Source: Actinophytocola glycyrrhizae (lineage in GTDB: Bacteria; Actinomycetota; Actinomycetes; Mycobacteriales; Pseudonocardiaceae). Taken from it: 64,000 bases of DNA. The position numbers were made by a program, and so were the translations under genes. The notes under the pieces are model-generated. The model had not been told where the DNA came from. It saw nothing but the letters and a program-made list of their open reading frames with translations, and searched no databases. This document shows, piece by piece, positions 46,624 to 56,135 of the stretch; position 1 is the stretch's first letter, and the number at the start of each line of letters is the position of its first letter. Location: positions 744,001-808,000 of the forward strand of contig NZ_JBHSIS010000006.1 of assembly GCF_042653545.1 (NCBI RefSeq), in the 5' to 3' direction.

Positions 46624-48600
46624 ATGAGTTGGTGGCAGCTGGCCCCAGCCGTGCTCGTCACCGCCGCCATCGTCTTCCTGCCCGGTTACCTGGTCGCGCG
46701 TTGCTGGCGAGTCACCGGCCTTGTCGCGGTAGGCGTGGCCGCACCGGTGTCGGTCAGCCTGATCGCGGTCGTGGCTGTCTTCGCGAACACGGTCGGCCTG
46801 CGGTGGAACGTGCTGCTGGTGATCGGTGCCACGGTCATCCTTGCCGTCGCCGGCCTGGTCGTGCGCCCACTCGTGCCCGGGCCGCGCAGACACCCTGCGA
46901 AGCCGCTGCGAAGCCGCTGGCAGTTGCTCGTGCACGTCGGCGCCCTGCTGATCCCCGCGCTGCTCATCACCCGCGGACTGACGACGATGTTCGGCGCGCC
47001 GGACCACTTCTCGCAGACCTACGACAACGTCTTCCACCTCAACGCGATCCGCTACATTCTGGACACCGGTTCCGCGTCGAGCCTCACTCTCGGCGGGATG
47101 TACAGCAACGGCGCCAACCCGTCGTTGTACCCGGGGGCGTGGCACGACCTGGTCAGCCTCGTCGTGCAGGTGGCCGGGGTCTCGATCCCCGAGGCGATCA
47201 ACGCGGTGAACCTTGTGGTCGGCGCGCTGGTCTGGCCGATCGGTGCCATCTTCCTCACCACCCGGGTCACCGGCATGCGGCCCGTGCCGGTGCTGTTCGC
47301 GGGTGCGCTGTCAGCGACGTTCGGCGCGTTCCCGTACCTGATGATGGACTTCGGCGTCCTGTACCCGTACTTCATGTCGCTGGCGCTGCTGCCCGCCGGC
47401 CTGGCCCTGGTCGCCATGGCGACGGGGAGCGGCGTGCGCGGCGGTACCCCACGCTGGGTCACGATGCTGTTTCTCGTACTGGCGGTGCCGAGTATCGCGC
47501 TCGCCCACCCGAGCACGCTGCTGCTGTTGCTGCTACTCGCGATCCCCATCCTCGTCGTGGCGCTGGTCCGGTACCGCAGGCGCGTCAAGGCGATCGGCAG
47601 AGCCGCTGAGATGCGGTATTGGGCGGGCGTCGTGCTGATACTCGGCTACGTGGCCGTCGGCATCGTGATCTGGATGCGTGCGCGGCCGAGCGCCGACGAC
47701 TGGTGGCCGCCGATCGAGACCATCCCGCAGGCGATCGGCAAGGTGCTCAGCGCCGGGTTCTACGGCCAGGGACCGACATGGATCGTGCTGGCGCTGACGC
47801 TCGTCGCGGTCGGACTGGTCATGCGCAGGCAGGTCGCCTGGTGGCTGGTCGGCATGTACGTGATCGCCGCGGGCCTGTACGTGGTCGTGGCGGCGGCACC
47901 GGTCGGCCGGGTCCGCGACTTCATCACCGGCGTCTGGTACAACGACCCGTTCCGGCTCGCCGGGCAATTCCCGGTGGTCACCGTCGTCCTCAGCGCAGTC
48001 GCCGCCACCTGGCTGTACACCGTCACGATGGACCGGCTGGCCGCACGCAGGCCCACGTTCGAGCGGCTGCGCAGCACCCCCTCCGCCGGGCCTGCGGCCG
48101 CCGCCACGGCGTTCGTGGCCGCCGTCGCGATCGCCGTCTTCGGCCAGTACAGCTCGGTCAACTACGAGGTGGCGGCCGGCGCGCGGACCTACGAGCTCGA
48201 CGACGAGGCCGACGTGCTGACACCGGAGGAACTGGCGCTGCTGGAGCGGCTCGACGACGAGATCCCCGAAGGGGACTCGATCATCGGCAACCCGTGGACC
48301 GGCACCGCACTCGCGTACGCGTTCTCCGGCAGGCGCATGCTCACACCGCACGTCGGCGGCACGATCCCACCGGACATCCAGTACGTGATGGACAACCTCG
48401 ACGACGTCGGCACCGACCCCGAGGTCTGCTCGATCGTGCGCGACCTGCACGCATACTGGGTACTGGACTTCGACGGCACCCAGATTCACGACCGCGACAT
48501 ACAGTTCGACGGTCTCGACTCGCTGGCGACCAACCCGGGTGTCACCGAGATCGACAGCGAGGGCTCGGAGGCCCGACTGTACGAAATCACCGGCTGCTGA
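46624..48600 (+). CDS. DUF6541 family polytopic membrane protein (copy 1)
   Basis: A 658-residue protein with about twelve hydrophobic helices and an extracytoplasmic C-terminal domain (from about 500). Conserved pieces shared with the paralogue at 54150: YDNVFHLNAIRYI, YPGAWHDL, FITGVWYNDPFRLAGQFPV, and a C-terminal domain with two cysteines (VCSI and ITGC) that could form a disulfide. Topology and the acidic loop after the first helices recall GT-C lipid-linked sugar transferases or polymerases; this is inference. AAGGAG precedes the ATG. TACTCT (46561-46566) may be the -10. A strong hairpin follows the stop. Confidence 0.8.
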   Translation: MSWWQLAPAVLVTAAIVFLPGYLVARCWRVTGLVAVGVAAPVSVSLIAVVAVFANTVGLRWNVLLVIGATVILAVAGLVVRPLVPGPRRHPAKPLRSRWQLLVHVGALLIPALLITRGLTTMFGAPDHFSQTYDNVFHLNAIRYILDTGSASSLTLGGMYSNGANPSLYPGAWHDLVSLVVQVAGVSIPEAINAVNLVVGALVWPIGAIFLTTRVTGMRPVPVLFAGALSATFGAFPYLMMDFGVLYPYFMSLALLPAGLALVAMATGSGVRGGTPRWVTMLFLVLAVPSIALAHPSTLLLLLLLAIPILVVALVRYRRRVKAIGRAAEMRYWAGVVLILGYVAVGIVIWMRARPSADDWWPPIETIPQAIGKVLSAGFYGQGPTWIVLALTLVAVGLVMRRQVAWWLVGMYVIAAGLYVVVAAAPVGRVRDFITGVWYNDPFRLAGQFPVVTVVLSAVAATWLYTVTMDRLAARRPTFERLRSTPSAGPAAAATAFVAAVAIAVFGQYSSVNYEVAAGARTYELDDEADVLTPEELALLERLDDEIPEGDSIIGNPWTGTALAYAFSGRRMLTPHVGGTIPPDIQYVMDNLDDVGTDPEVCSIVRDLHAYWVLDFDGTQIHDRDIQFDGLDSLATNPGVTEIDSEGSEARLYEITGC

Positions 48601-48670
48601 GCCCGGTAATCCGCACTGCCTCTCGCGGGAGCCCTTCCACCGGCGGCTTTCCACGTCAAGCCTCGGACAT

Positions 48671-48710
48671 GTGAAGGGGCGCGTCCGGCGGCCCGGACGC
48701 GCCCCTTCAC
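48671..48710. terminator. 18-bp perfect hairpin between convergent genes
   Basis: GTGAAGGGGCGCGTCCGG (48671-48688) and its exact complement (48693-48710) surround a 4-base loop (CGGC). It lies 71 bases after the DUF6541 gene and 7 bases from the stop of the RCC1-repeat gene, so it ends both transcripts. Confidence 0.85.
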
Positions 48711-48716
48711 GTCGGG

Positions 48717-51227
48717 TCAGCCGATGGCGTAGGCGGTGTCGAGGCCTGCGCCGACCGCCGTCACCCCGCTCAGGCCGGGCACCCGTGTCGGCACGTTCGT
48801 CGGGGACCACTGGCCGCCGAGTTGTCCCTGGGTGTTGCGGCCCCAGGTCCACAACGTCCCGTCGGCGCGGCGTGCCATGGCGAACGAGTTGCCTGCCACC
48901 ATCTCCACCACGTCGGTCAGACCGCTCACCGGGCCGGGCGTGGGCTGGACGCAGTTGGGCTGTGTCTGGTCCGAGCACGCGCCACCGGTGGTGCCGTTGC
49001 CGAGCTGGCCCAGCGAGTTGAAGCCCCACGACCGCACGGTGCCGTCGGTCATCAGCGCGTAGGTCGTGCTCGTGCCACCGGCCACGATCCGGTCCACGCC
49101 GGTCAGGCCGGGGATCTGGACCGGCGAGAGCTTCATGCAGTTCGTGCCGTGCGGGTTGTCGTAGCAGTCCGGGCCACCGGCCGTGCCGATGCCGAGGCCA
49201 CCCTCACCGTTGAAGCCCCACGTCCAGACCGTGCCGTCCGACTTCACCGCGAACGTCGCGTTGTAGGTCGAGGCGATCGAGACGACACCGGTCAGGTTCG
49301 GCACCTGGATCGGTGTGACCGCGCGGCAGCCGGGGCCGACCGGCAGGGTCTCGCACCCGGTGCCGTAGGCGCCGTTGCCCAGCGAGCCACCGTTCGCGCC
49401 CCATGCCCACACGGTGCCGTTGGCGCGCAGCGCGTACCCCGTGAGATAGGCGGACGCGATCTGCTGGACGTCGCTGGGCAGGAGCACCGGCACCGGCGAG
49501 TTCCGCTGCGTCACCGAACCGTCGCCCAGCTCGCCGTCGTCGTTGTAGCCCCACGCCCAGACCCGGTTGCCGTTGTCGAGGGCGTAGGCGCTGTAGCCGC
49601 CGGACGCGATCTGCCTGACGTCGTTCAGCGAGCCGACCCGCACGGGCACGGTGGACACGCCGTACGGGGTGCCGTTGCCCAGTCCCTGCACACCGTTGGT
49701 GCCCCAGGACCACACGGTGCCGTCGCCCTTGAGGCCGTAGCCGTTGACGATGCCGCCGGTGACGGCGGAGAAACCGCTGTGCCCGTCGATCCGGCCGGGT
49801 TCGCCGGAGTAGCCGCCGGTCGTGCCGACCCCGAGCTGGGCGTTCCCGTTGACACCCCACGAGTGGACGCAGGCGCCGGTGCACGGGGCGGGCGCCGGCG
49901 CGAAGTAGCCCGCGATGTCGATGATGACGTCGACGACGCCCGCGTGGTTGCGGACGTTGATCTCCCGGCCGGGCCCGAACGCCACCGTCGCCATGTTGGC
50001 GGCGGTCTGTCCCTTGGCGAGGTTGATGTTCGACGCGGTCGGCCTGCCCGCGCCGGCCGGCCACGCGGTGACGAACGTCGCCGCGGCCGGGCCGGTGCCG
50101 GTCAGGTTGAACACGAGCGACGACGCCGCCGCGGGCACCTCGGTCGTGAACTCGAAGACGGCGATCTCCCCCTGGTACAGCGGTTCGCCGTACCTCGTGT
50201 CGTACACCCGCAGCGGCGTCATCGGGTAGTACGGGTCGCCCCGGTCGGTCGCGTAGTAGCCGGCGAGGTCGGCCACCAGGTGCGTGCTGCCGGAGTTGTT
50301 GTACAGGGTCACGCTGCGGTTCGTGCCGAGCGCGACCGTCACCAGGTTGGGGGTGATCTGCCCGGCCACCATGTTCAGGCTGGACGCGTTCGGCCGCGCC
50401 GAGCCAGTGGGGTACGCGGTGACGAACGTGCTCAGCGTCGCGCTCGCGCCGGTCAGGTTGAACGTGACGGCCGTGGCGGTCGCGGGCACCCGCCCGGACA
50501 GGTTGATGGTCCGCGTGCCACCGGTGGGCAGCGCCCCGCCCGAGGCGCGGGTGTCGAGCACGCGGCTCGGCGACATCGACGTGAACCGCGCGCGAGCCGC
50601 CGGGGCGTAGTGGCCCGCGAGGTCGGCGACGAGGTGGGCGTTGCCGGAATTGTTGCGCAGCAACAACTTCCGGTCCGGGCCGAGCGCGACCGTCGTCGTG
50701 TTGGCGCGGATCTCACCGGCCCGCAGGTTGAGGGTCGACGTCGCGGGCCTCGGCTCGCCGGATGGCCACACGGTGATCACCGTGGCCAGGGTGGGGGTCA
50801 CGCCGGTCACGTTGAGCACGACGGCGGTCGCGTCCGAGGGCACCCGCGAGGACAGGTCGACCGCGATGGTCCCACCGCCGGGCACCACACCCTTCCGCGC
50901 GCCCGTGCCGGTACGGGTGTCCAGCACGCGCATCGGCGGCATCGGTGTGAAGGCCGAGCCACCCGAACCGACGGCGTTCGCGGCGGGTGCGGCCGCGGTG
51001 GCGACACGTGCGCTCGCCCCGCCTGCCGCCGCGCCGCCGAACCCCGTGCGCTCGCGGGCCTCCTCGAAGTGCTCCACCTCGGTGCTCTCGGCCTGCGCCG
51101 CGACGGGCACCTGGTCGGCCACGGCGGGCTCCTGCGCCGCCGCGGTGGCCTGCGCCCCGAGCAGCGCGGCCGCCGTCACCCCTACCAGAAACAGGCTTCT
51201 CTTTCGCCCCAACGACTTTCCTCTCAT
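48717..51227 (-). CDS. Secreted RCC1-repeat protein with three beta-sandwich repeats
   Basis: An 836-residue exported protein. A signal peptide (RKRSLFLVGVTAAALLGAQA, then cleavage near AAAQ) is followed by a linker, three repeats of about 112 residues (93-208, 215-326, 333-443) sharing MRVLDTR, NLTG/NVTG, WPxG and LVADLAGxYA motifs, and from 454 on six to seven RCC1-type propeller blades with repeated VWSWGTN, VWAWGYN and VWTWGFN. Both parts are found in actinobacterial extracellular proteins of unknown binding target. It starts 8 bases after the glucose/sorbosone-dehydrogenase-type gene, so they form an operon. Confidence 0.88.
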   Translation of the reverse strand: MRGKSLGRKRSLFLVGVTAAALLGAQATAAAQEPAVADQVPVAAQAESTEVEHFEEARERTGFGGAAAGGASARVATAAAPAANAVGSGGSAFTPMPPMRVLDTRTGTGARKGVVPGGGTIAVDLSSRVPSDATAVVLNVTGVTPTLATVITVWPSGEPRPATSTLNLRAGEIRANTTTVALGPDRKLLLRNNSGNAHLVADLAGHYAPAARARFTSMSPSRVLDTRASGGALPTGGTRTINLSGRVPATATAVTFNLTGASATLSTFVTAYPTGSARPNASSLNMVAGQITPNLVTVALGTNRSVTLYNNSGSTHLVADLAGYYATDRGDPYYPMTPLRVYDTRYGEPLYQGEIAVFEFTTEVPAAASSLVFNLTGTGPAAATFVTAWPAGAGRPTASNINLAKGQTAANMATVAFGPGREINVRNHAGVVDVIIDIAGYFAPAPAPCTGACVHSWGVNGNAQLGVGTTGGYSGEPGRIDGHSGFSAVTGGIVNGYGLKGDGTVWSWGTNGVQGLGNGTPYGVSTVPVRVGSLNDVRQIASGGYSAYALDNGNRVWAWGYNDDGELGDGSVTQRNSPVPVLLPSDVQQIASAYLTGYALRANGTVWAWGANGGSLGNGAYGTGCETLPVGPGCRAVTPIQVPNLTGVVSIASTYNATFAVKSDGTVWTWGFNGEGGLGIGTAGGPDCYDNPHGTNCMKLSPVQIPGLTGVDRIVAGGTSTTYALMTDGTVRSWGFNSLGQLGNGTTGGACSDQTQPNCVQPTPGPVSGLTDVVEMVAGNSFAMARRADGTLWTWGRNTQGQLGGQWSPTNVPTRVPGLSGVTAVGAGLDTAYAIG

Positions 51228-51235
51228 CCCAGTGT

Positions 51236-53914
51236 TCAGTAACGTCGGTCGGTGACCTGGCCGGTGGCCCTGTTCCAGAAGATGTAGCCGTGCTGGAAGT
51301 CGCTGCGGGCGCCGCCGGTGACGGAGTACTCGTTGGTCCTCGGGTAGCCGAGGTAGGACTTCTCGTAGCCCAGTGCGGCGTACCTGGACCGGATCGCGCC
51401 GGTCACCGCCCACGCGCCCGTCGCGGGGGACCACAGGATCGTGCCGCGCTGGAAGTGGTTGTAGCGGCCGGTGCGGGTCGCGGTGTCGCCCTCGTCCGTG
51501 GTCGGGTAGCCGAGGCGGCTCTCGGCGCCCAGCGCGCGGTAGCGGGTGTGGATCGCACCGACGACGACGTGCGCGCCCGTGTTGGGGTGCCAGTACACGC
51601 CCTGGTTGCGGTCGAGCAGGTTGTACCGGCCGGTCCCGTCGCTGCCCTTCGACTCGTCCGTCGTCGGCAGCCCCAGCACCAGGTGCCCGCCGGCGCCGAG
51701 GTACTTGGTGAGGATCGCGCCGTTCATGGCGTGCACGCCGGTCGTCGGCGACCAGTACAGGCGGCCCCTGGCGTAGGTCCGCCAGCGCACCTTCGCGTCG
51801 CCCTGCTCGACACCGGTCGGTGCGCCGAGCAACGTCCGCAGCGCCGCGTCGCTGTCGTACCTGCGGTCGATCGGCGAGTGGTAGAGGACCTCGTACACCT
51901 GGTCGACGTCCGGCAGCGTCACCTGCCGCACCCGGTCGGTGCTGCCCTCCGCCCACTGGCTGAACGTGCTGACGCCGTCCAGCGCGCGCTCCGGCGCGAT
52001 GATCGTCAGCGGGGTGCCGACGGTGAACAGCCCCGACGAGGTCTGCTCGTCGCCGATCGTGAAGTCGGCGGCGGCGGTGCTGTGGAGCGTGACGCGCCGC
52101 TGTTTGGGGCGCACGGCGAACGTGTGCTCCGTGCTCGCGCCCTTCGAGTCGGTCGCGACGGCCGTGACCTCGAGCCTGCTGTCGCCGGGGTGGCCCTCGA
52201 ACGCGAGGTGGAACCGGGGGCCCTCCTGCCGTGCTCCCGGGTGCTGGTGGCACTCGGCGGGCGAGCCGCAGTGCACGATCTGGATCGCCCACCGGACGGG
52301 GAGTTGCCCGTCCTCCGGGTCCGTCGCGGTGGCCTGTGCCTCGATCAGGTCGCCGACGGCGAAGGTCCTCGCCGGGTCCGGCGCCGCGACGGTGAGCGCC
52401 GGGGCGTGGTTGCCCGGGTACACGGTCGTGGTCGCGACACCGGTCAGGGTCCCGTCGCTCGCGGTGAGTGTGACCTCGAAACTCTCCCCCGCCGCGTAGG
52501 TGTGGCTCACCCGCTCGCCCGTACCGGTCCGCCCGTCGCCGAACGACCACGTGTGGGTCAGGGGGTCGCCGTTGGGGTCGGTCGACCGGGACGCGTCGAA
52601 GGTGACCGTGCGGGTGTCCGCGTCGACCGTGGCGGTGATCTCCGGGTCGGGTGCCACATTGCCCGGCGAGTACACCAGCCTGCGCAGCTTCCCGGAGTGG
52701 ATGTCGGCGTAGACGATGTCGCCGCCGGTCGGCACGGTGCCGAACTTGACCGGCGCGCCGATCTCGACCCCGAAGCCGCCGGTCTCCGCCGGCCTGGTGA
52801 CCACGCCGCGCTCGTCGAACTTCATCGTCCACAGCAGCCGGTCGGAGTAGTCGCCGAAGAAGTAGGCGCCCCGGTACTCCTCGGGGTACGACCGTCCCGT
52901 GTAGACGACGCCGCCGGTGACGCTCGCGTTGATGCCGTAGGGCGATGTGGTGTGCCGGTAGGCGTGCAGCGGCAGCGCGGTGCTGACACCGGCGCATTCC
53001 GCGTAGGTGTTCCACGCGGTCCGCACGTTGCCCTCCCAGCACGGCCAGCCGTAGTTGTTGCCCGAGGTCACGAAGTCGATCTCCTCGAACGTGCCGTTGC
53101 CGACGTCGCCGACCACCGGCCGGCCGCTCACCGGGTCGATGGCGAGCCGGAACGGGCTGCGGAAACCGCTCGCGTAGACCTTGCTGCGCGCGGCGCCCGG
53201 GTCGGCCGGGTCGAAGTACGGGTTGGTCGCGACGCCGGTGCCGTCCTGGTTGACGTGGAGCACCTTGCCGTGCAGGTCGTCGAGGTTCTGTGCGCGCAGC
53301 GCGAGCGGCGACACACCCAGTTTCGCGCTGTCGCCGATGGCGACCCACAGGGTGCCGTCGGACGCCGCGACCAGCCCGGCGATGCCGTGGATGGTGGCGT
53401 CCGCGTAGGTCTCGACGACGATCTGCTCGCCGGTCAGACCGGTCGGCGTGCCGTCCTGGTCCGTGGTGGCGGTCCAGCGGCTGACCCGCAGCACGCCGTT
53501 GGCGCCGGTGCCCGCGCCCGTCCCGTGCACCGCGCGCGCGGTGTAGACGGTCCCGCTGGCCGCGTAGTCGGGTGCGATCGCGATCCCGGTGAGGCCGAGG
53601 TCGCCGCCGCCGTTCGTCGGCAGGTCCGCGATCTGGCGCGGTGCGCCCGACCGGGGGACATGCATGACCTTGCCGTACTTGCCGGTGACCAGGATGCTCT
53701 CGTCGGGCAGGTGGACGAAGTCGGTGAGCCCGTCGCCGAGGCCGCCCGCGGAGATGCCGGTGAGCCCGGTCTCGATGTCACGGAGCACGAAGCCGGGTGG
53801 CAGTGTGCCCGCCGCGGCGGGTGCCGCCGGGAGGACGGTGAGTGTGACCGTGGCCATCGCCAGCACCGGCACGAAAGCGAGGTGGCGGCCGATGCGCCGC
53901 AACGACTTCGTCAT
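51236..53914 (-). CDS. Secreted PQQ-type glucose/sorbosone dehydrogenase with PKD domain and LGFP repeats
   Basis: An 892-residue exported protein. Signal peptide 1 to about 35; a soluble-glucose-dehydrogenase propeller (about 36-430) with GLTGIAIAPDY, NLDDLHGKVLHVNQDG, ASGFRSPFRLAIDP, VVGDVGNGTFEEID and NNYGWPCWEG; a PKD domain about 433-520 (FDASRSTDPNGDPL, then HTWSFGDG); a beta region; and four C-terminal LGFP-type repeats (LGAPTG, LGLPTTDE, LGYPTTDE, LGYPRTNE) that anchor proteins to mycolata-type cell walls. It may oxidise sugars at the surface; PQQ use is not proven. GGGGGG precedes the ATG at 53914. Confidence 0.88.
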   Translation of the reverse strand: MTKSLRRIGRHLAFVPVLAMATVTLTVLPAAPAAAGTLPPGFVLRDIETGLTGISAGGLGDGLTDFVHLPDESILVTGKYGKVMHVPRSGAPRQIADLPTNGGGDLGLTGIAIAPDYAASGTVYTARAVHGTGAGTGANGVLRVSRWTATTDQDGTPTGLTGEQIVVETYADATIHGIAGLVAASDGTLWVAIGDSAKLGVSPLALRAQNLDDLHGKVLHVNQDGTGVATNPYFDPADPGAARSKVYASGFRSPFRLAIDPVSGRPVVGDVGNGTFEEIDFVTSGNNYGWPCWEGNVRTAWNTYAECAGVSTALPLHAYRHTTSPYGINASVTGGVVYTGRSYPEEYRGAYFFGDYSDRLLWTMKFDERGVVTRPAETGGFGVEIGAPVKFGTVPTGGDIVYADIHSGKLRRLVYSPGNVAPDPEITATVDADTRTVTFDASRSTDPNGDPLTHTWSFGDGRTGTGERVSHTYAAGESFEVTLTASDGTLTGVATTTVYPGNHAPALTVAAPDPARTFAVGDLIEAQATATDPEDGQLPVRWAIQIVHCGSPAECHQHPGARQEGPRFHLAFEGHPGDSRLEVTAVATDSKGASTEHTFAVRPKQRRVTLHSTAAADFTIGDEQTSSGLFTVGTPLTIIAPERALDGVSTFSQWAEGSTDRVRQVTLPDVDQVYEVLYHSPIDRRYDSDAALRTLLGAPTGVEQGDAKVRWRTYARGRLYWSPTTGVHAMNGAILTKYLGAGGHLVLGLPTTDESKGSDGTGRYNLLDRNQGVYWHPNTGAHVVVGAIHTRYRALGAESRLGYPTTDEGDTATRTGRYNHFQRGTILWSPATGAWAVTGAIRSRYAALGYEKSYLGYPRTNEYSVTGGARSDFQHGYIFWNRATGQVTDRRY

Positions 53915-53955
53915 GACCCCCCTTAGCTGTCCGACCAGAAGGCCGAACTTCAGCC

Positions 53956-53979
53956 ATTCGTGCCGCGTATCGCACGAAT
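53956..53979. promoter_or_regulatory. Palindromic operator upstream of the secreted-protein operon
   Basis: ATTCGTGC (53956-53963) and GCACGAAT (53972-53979) are perfect inverted arms with an 8-base spacer, 42-65 bases upstream of the ATG at 53914. Spacing of arm centres is 16 bases, near 1.5 turns. A dimeric repressor site is likely; the regulator is not in the window as far as I can see. Confidence 0.5.
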
Positions 53980-54095
53980 GAGTGAACACGTTTCACACAA
54001 GGCGTGATCCAGGTGCAGAAGCGCCGGAATTGTGTGCGTGTTCATCACTCGCCAGGGGAGGCGGACGTGGTCGAGGGCACAGCCCGTTGTCTTCC

Positions 54096-54101
54096 TAGAA
54101 T
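54096..54101 (+). promoter_or_regulatory. -10 element of the second DUF6541 gene
   Basis: TAGAAT, 48 bases before the ATG at 54150. The -35 region is weak. GAGGAGATCGAGG further down (54127-54139) could supply the ribosome site, 10 bases before the ATG. Confidence 0.45.
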
Positions 54102-54149
54102 CAGCGGTGCCCAGGCCTGCCCCGGCGAGGAGATCGAGGTCGTCACCCC

Positions 54150-56135
54150 ATGAACTGGTTCCACGCCGTGCCGATCGCCCTGGTCACGGCCGCCTGGCTG
54201 CTCGCACCGGGCCTGGCCACCAGTTACCTCGTCGGGCTGCGCGGCATCGCCGCGTGGGCACTGGCCCCCGTCACGAGCATCGCGTTGATCGCGGGCACCG
54301 CCGTCCTCGCCGGGATGATCGGCGTGGACTGGTCCATCTGGATCGTGCTCGTCGTGTGCGCCGTGGTGACCGCACTCGTGGCCGCGGTGGCGCTCGCGCT
54401 GCGCCGCCGGAGGATCTTCACCGCCGGTGCCGACCCGCGGCCGGTCACGGTCGCCGCGTTCGCCGGCCTGCTGCCCGCGTTCGTCCTCGGCGGCATCACG
54501 ATCGTCCGGTCGATCAGGTCACCCGGCGCCCTCTCGGAGACCTACGACGCGCTCTTCCACTACAACGCGCTCGCCTACATCGAGGACTCGCACCAGGCGT
54601 CCTCGCTCACCATCGCCACGTTCGGCAACGCGGACGTGTCCGGCGTGTTCTACCCGGCCGCCTGGCACGACCTCGCCTCGCTGATCATGATGTCGACGGG
54701 GGCCGGCATCCCGGTCGCCGCGAACATCGTCAGCGCCGTCGCCGCCGTGCTGCTGTGGCCGCTGTCCTGCCTGCTCCTCGTGCGCCAGCTGTTCGGCCGC
54801 AACACCGGCGCGCTCGCCATCACCGGCGTGCTGAGCATCGGGTTCACCGCCTTCCCGTGGGACCTGCTCGGGTTCGGCGTCCTCTGGCCCAACCTCCTCG
54901 GCATGGCACTGGCACCCGCCGCGCTCGCCCTGGTGTTCACGATCACCGGCTGGACCAAGGACGACGCCATCGGCAGGGGCCGGGCCTGGCTCGCGCTGCC
55001 CGTCGTGCTGCTCGCGACCGGGCTGGCCCACCCGAACGTGGTGTTCTCCGTCGCCGTCCTGTCACTGTTCCCGATCGCCGCCGCCATCGGCGCCCGGGGG
55101 CTGCGGCTGCACCGCGCGGGCAGCACATGGCGCGGGGCCGGTGAGTTCGCCGCGTTCCTCGCGGTCGTCGGGGTCCTCTGGTACTGGGCCGCCACGACGC
55201 CCGCCTTCGCCCTCGTCCGCGAGACCTACTGGCCGCCGTTCGGCACCCCGGCGAACGCGTTCGGCGAGGTCGCGCTGAACGCCACCAACAAATTCGAGGC
55301 GCTGTGGCTGCTCTCCGCGGTGGTGATCACGGGCATCGTCTCCGCGACCCGGTTCAAGGTGCTGTGGCTCATCGTCGCAGGCCACCTGGCCAGCACCTTC
55401 CTGTACGTGGTCGGCGCGGCGATCAAGCGGCCGGACACCCGGATGTTCACCGGTTTCTGGTACAACGACCCGCATCGCCTCGCCGCCATGGTGCCGATCA
55501 CGGCGGTCCCGCTCGCGGTCGGCGGCATCGTCTTCCTCGCGGCGAAGCTCGCCGCGAGAAGCGCCGAGAACACCGCCCCGCCCTCGGGCTTGCGTGGCCG
55601 CCTCCGGGCGGTACCGGACACCTACGTCGCCATCGGGCTCGTGGTGCTGCTGCTGGTGCTCACGTCGGGCCTCTACCCCGTCGACCGGGAGCGACGGGTG
55701 GCCATCGGCTACGACCAGGCCAAGTGGGACCAGCTCGCGACCGAGGACACGGAACGGTTCTTCGCGCGGATCAAGGACGAGATCCCCGAGGACGCGCTGG
55801 TCGCGGGCAACCCGTTCAACGGAAGCGCGATGCTGTGGACCCTGGCCGACCGCCCGGTGTTGTTCCCGCACTTCCGCACCGAGCACAGCGCGGACCAGAC
55901 GACCATCGCCGGGCATCTGATCGAGGTCGGCACCGAACCAGCGGTGTGCGCCGCGGTGCGTGCCGTCGGGGTGGACTACCTGCTGGTCGGCAACATCAGG
56001 TTCCGCCCGCACGACCCGTACTGGAACTACTACCGGGGACTGGCGGACCCGGGTGCGGCACCGGGCTTCGAGCTCGTCGAAGCCGACGGCGGCAACAAGC
56101 TTTACCGCATCACGGCCTGCGGGCGCGCGGGCTGA
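54150..56135 (+). CDS. DUF6541 family polytopic membrane protein (copy 2)
   Basis: A 661-residue paralogue of the protein encoded at 46624, with the same topology: about twelve hydrophobic helices and a C-terminal extracytoplasmic domain. Shared motifs: YDALFHYNALAYI, YPAAWHDL, FTGFWYNDPHRLAAMVPI, and cysteines in PAVCAAV and ITACG. It carries an N-terminal helix pair (WFHAVPIALVTAAWLLAPG). The likely role is transfer or polymerisation of lipid-linked sugars at the outer face, by analogy with GT-C proteins (inference). The 3' end overlaps the convergent GT2 gene by 26 bases. Confidence 0.8.
   Translation: MNWFHAVPIALVTAAWLLAPGLATSYLVGLRGIAAWALAPVTSIALIAGTAVLAGMIGVDWSIWIVLVVCAVVTALVAAVALALRRRRIFTAGADPRPVTVAAFAGLLPAFVLGGITIVRSIRSPGALSETYDALFHYNALAYIEDSHQASSLTIATFGNADVSGVFYPAAWHDLASLIMMSTGAGIPVAANIVSAVAAVLLWPLSCLLLVRQLFGRNTGALAITGVLSIGFTAFPWDLLGFGVLWPNLLGMALAPAALALVFTITGWTKDDAIGRGRAWLALPVVLLATGLAHPNVVFSVAVLSLFPIAAAIGARGLRLHRAGSTWRGAGEFAAFLAVVGVLWYWAATTPAFALVRETYWPPFGTPANAFGEVALNATNKFEALWLLSAVVITGIVSATRFKVLWLIVAGHLASTFLYVVGAAIKRPDTRMFTGFWYNDPHRLAAMVPITAVPLAVGGIVFLAAKLAARSAENTAPPSGLRGRLRAVPDTYVAIGLVVLLLVLTSGLYPVDRERRVAIGYDQAKWDQLATEDTERFFARIKDEIPEDALVAGNPFNGSAMLWTLADRPVLFPHFRTEHSADQTTIAGHLIEVGTEPAVCAAVRAVGVDYLLVGNIRFRPHDPYWNYYRGLADPGAAPGFELVEADGGNKLYRITACGRAG

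Noticed and set aside
48717..53348. One 1543-codon reading frame
   Set aside because: Only the part from the ATG at 51227 has a signal peptide and domains. The upstream part is an out-of-frame translation of the dehydrogenase-type gene and contains no recognisable domain.
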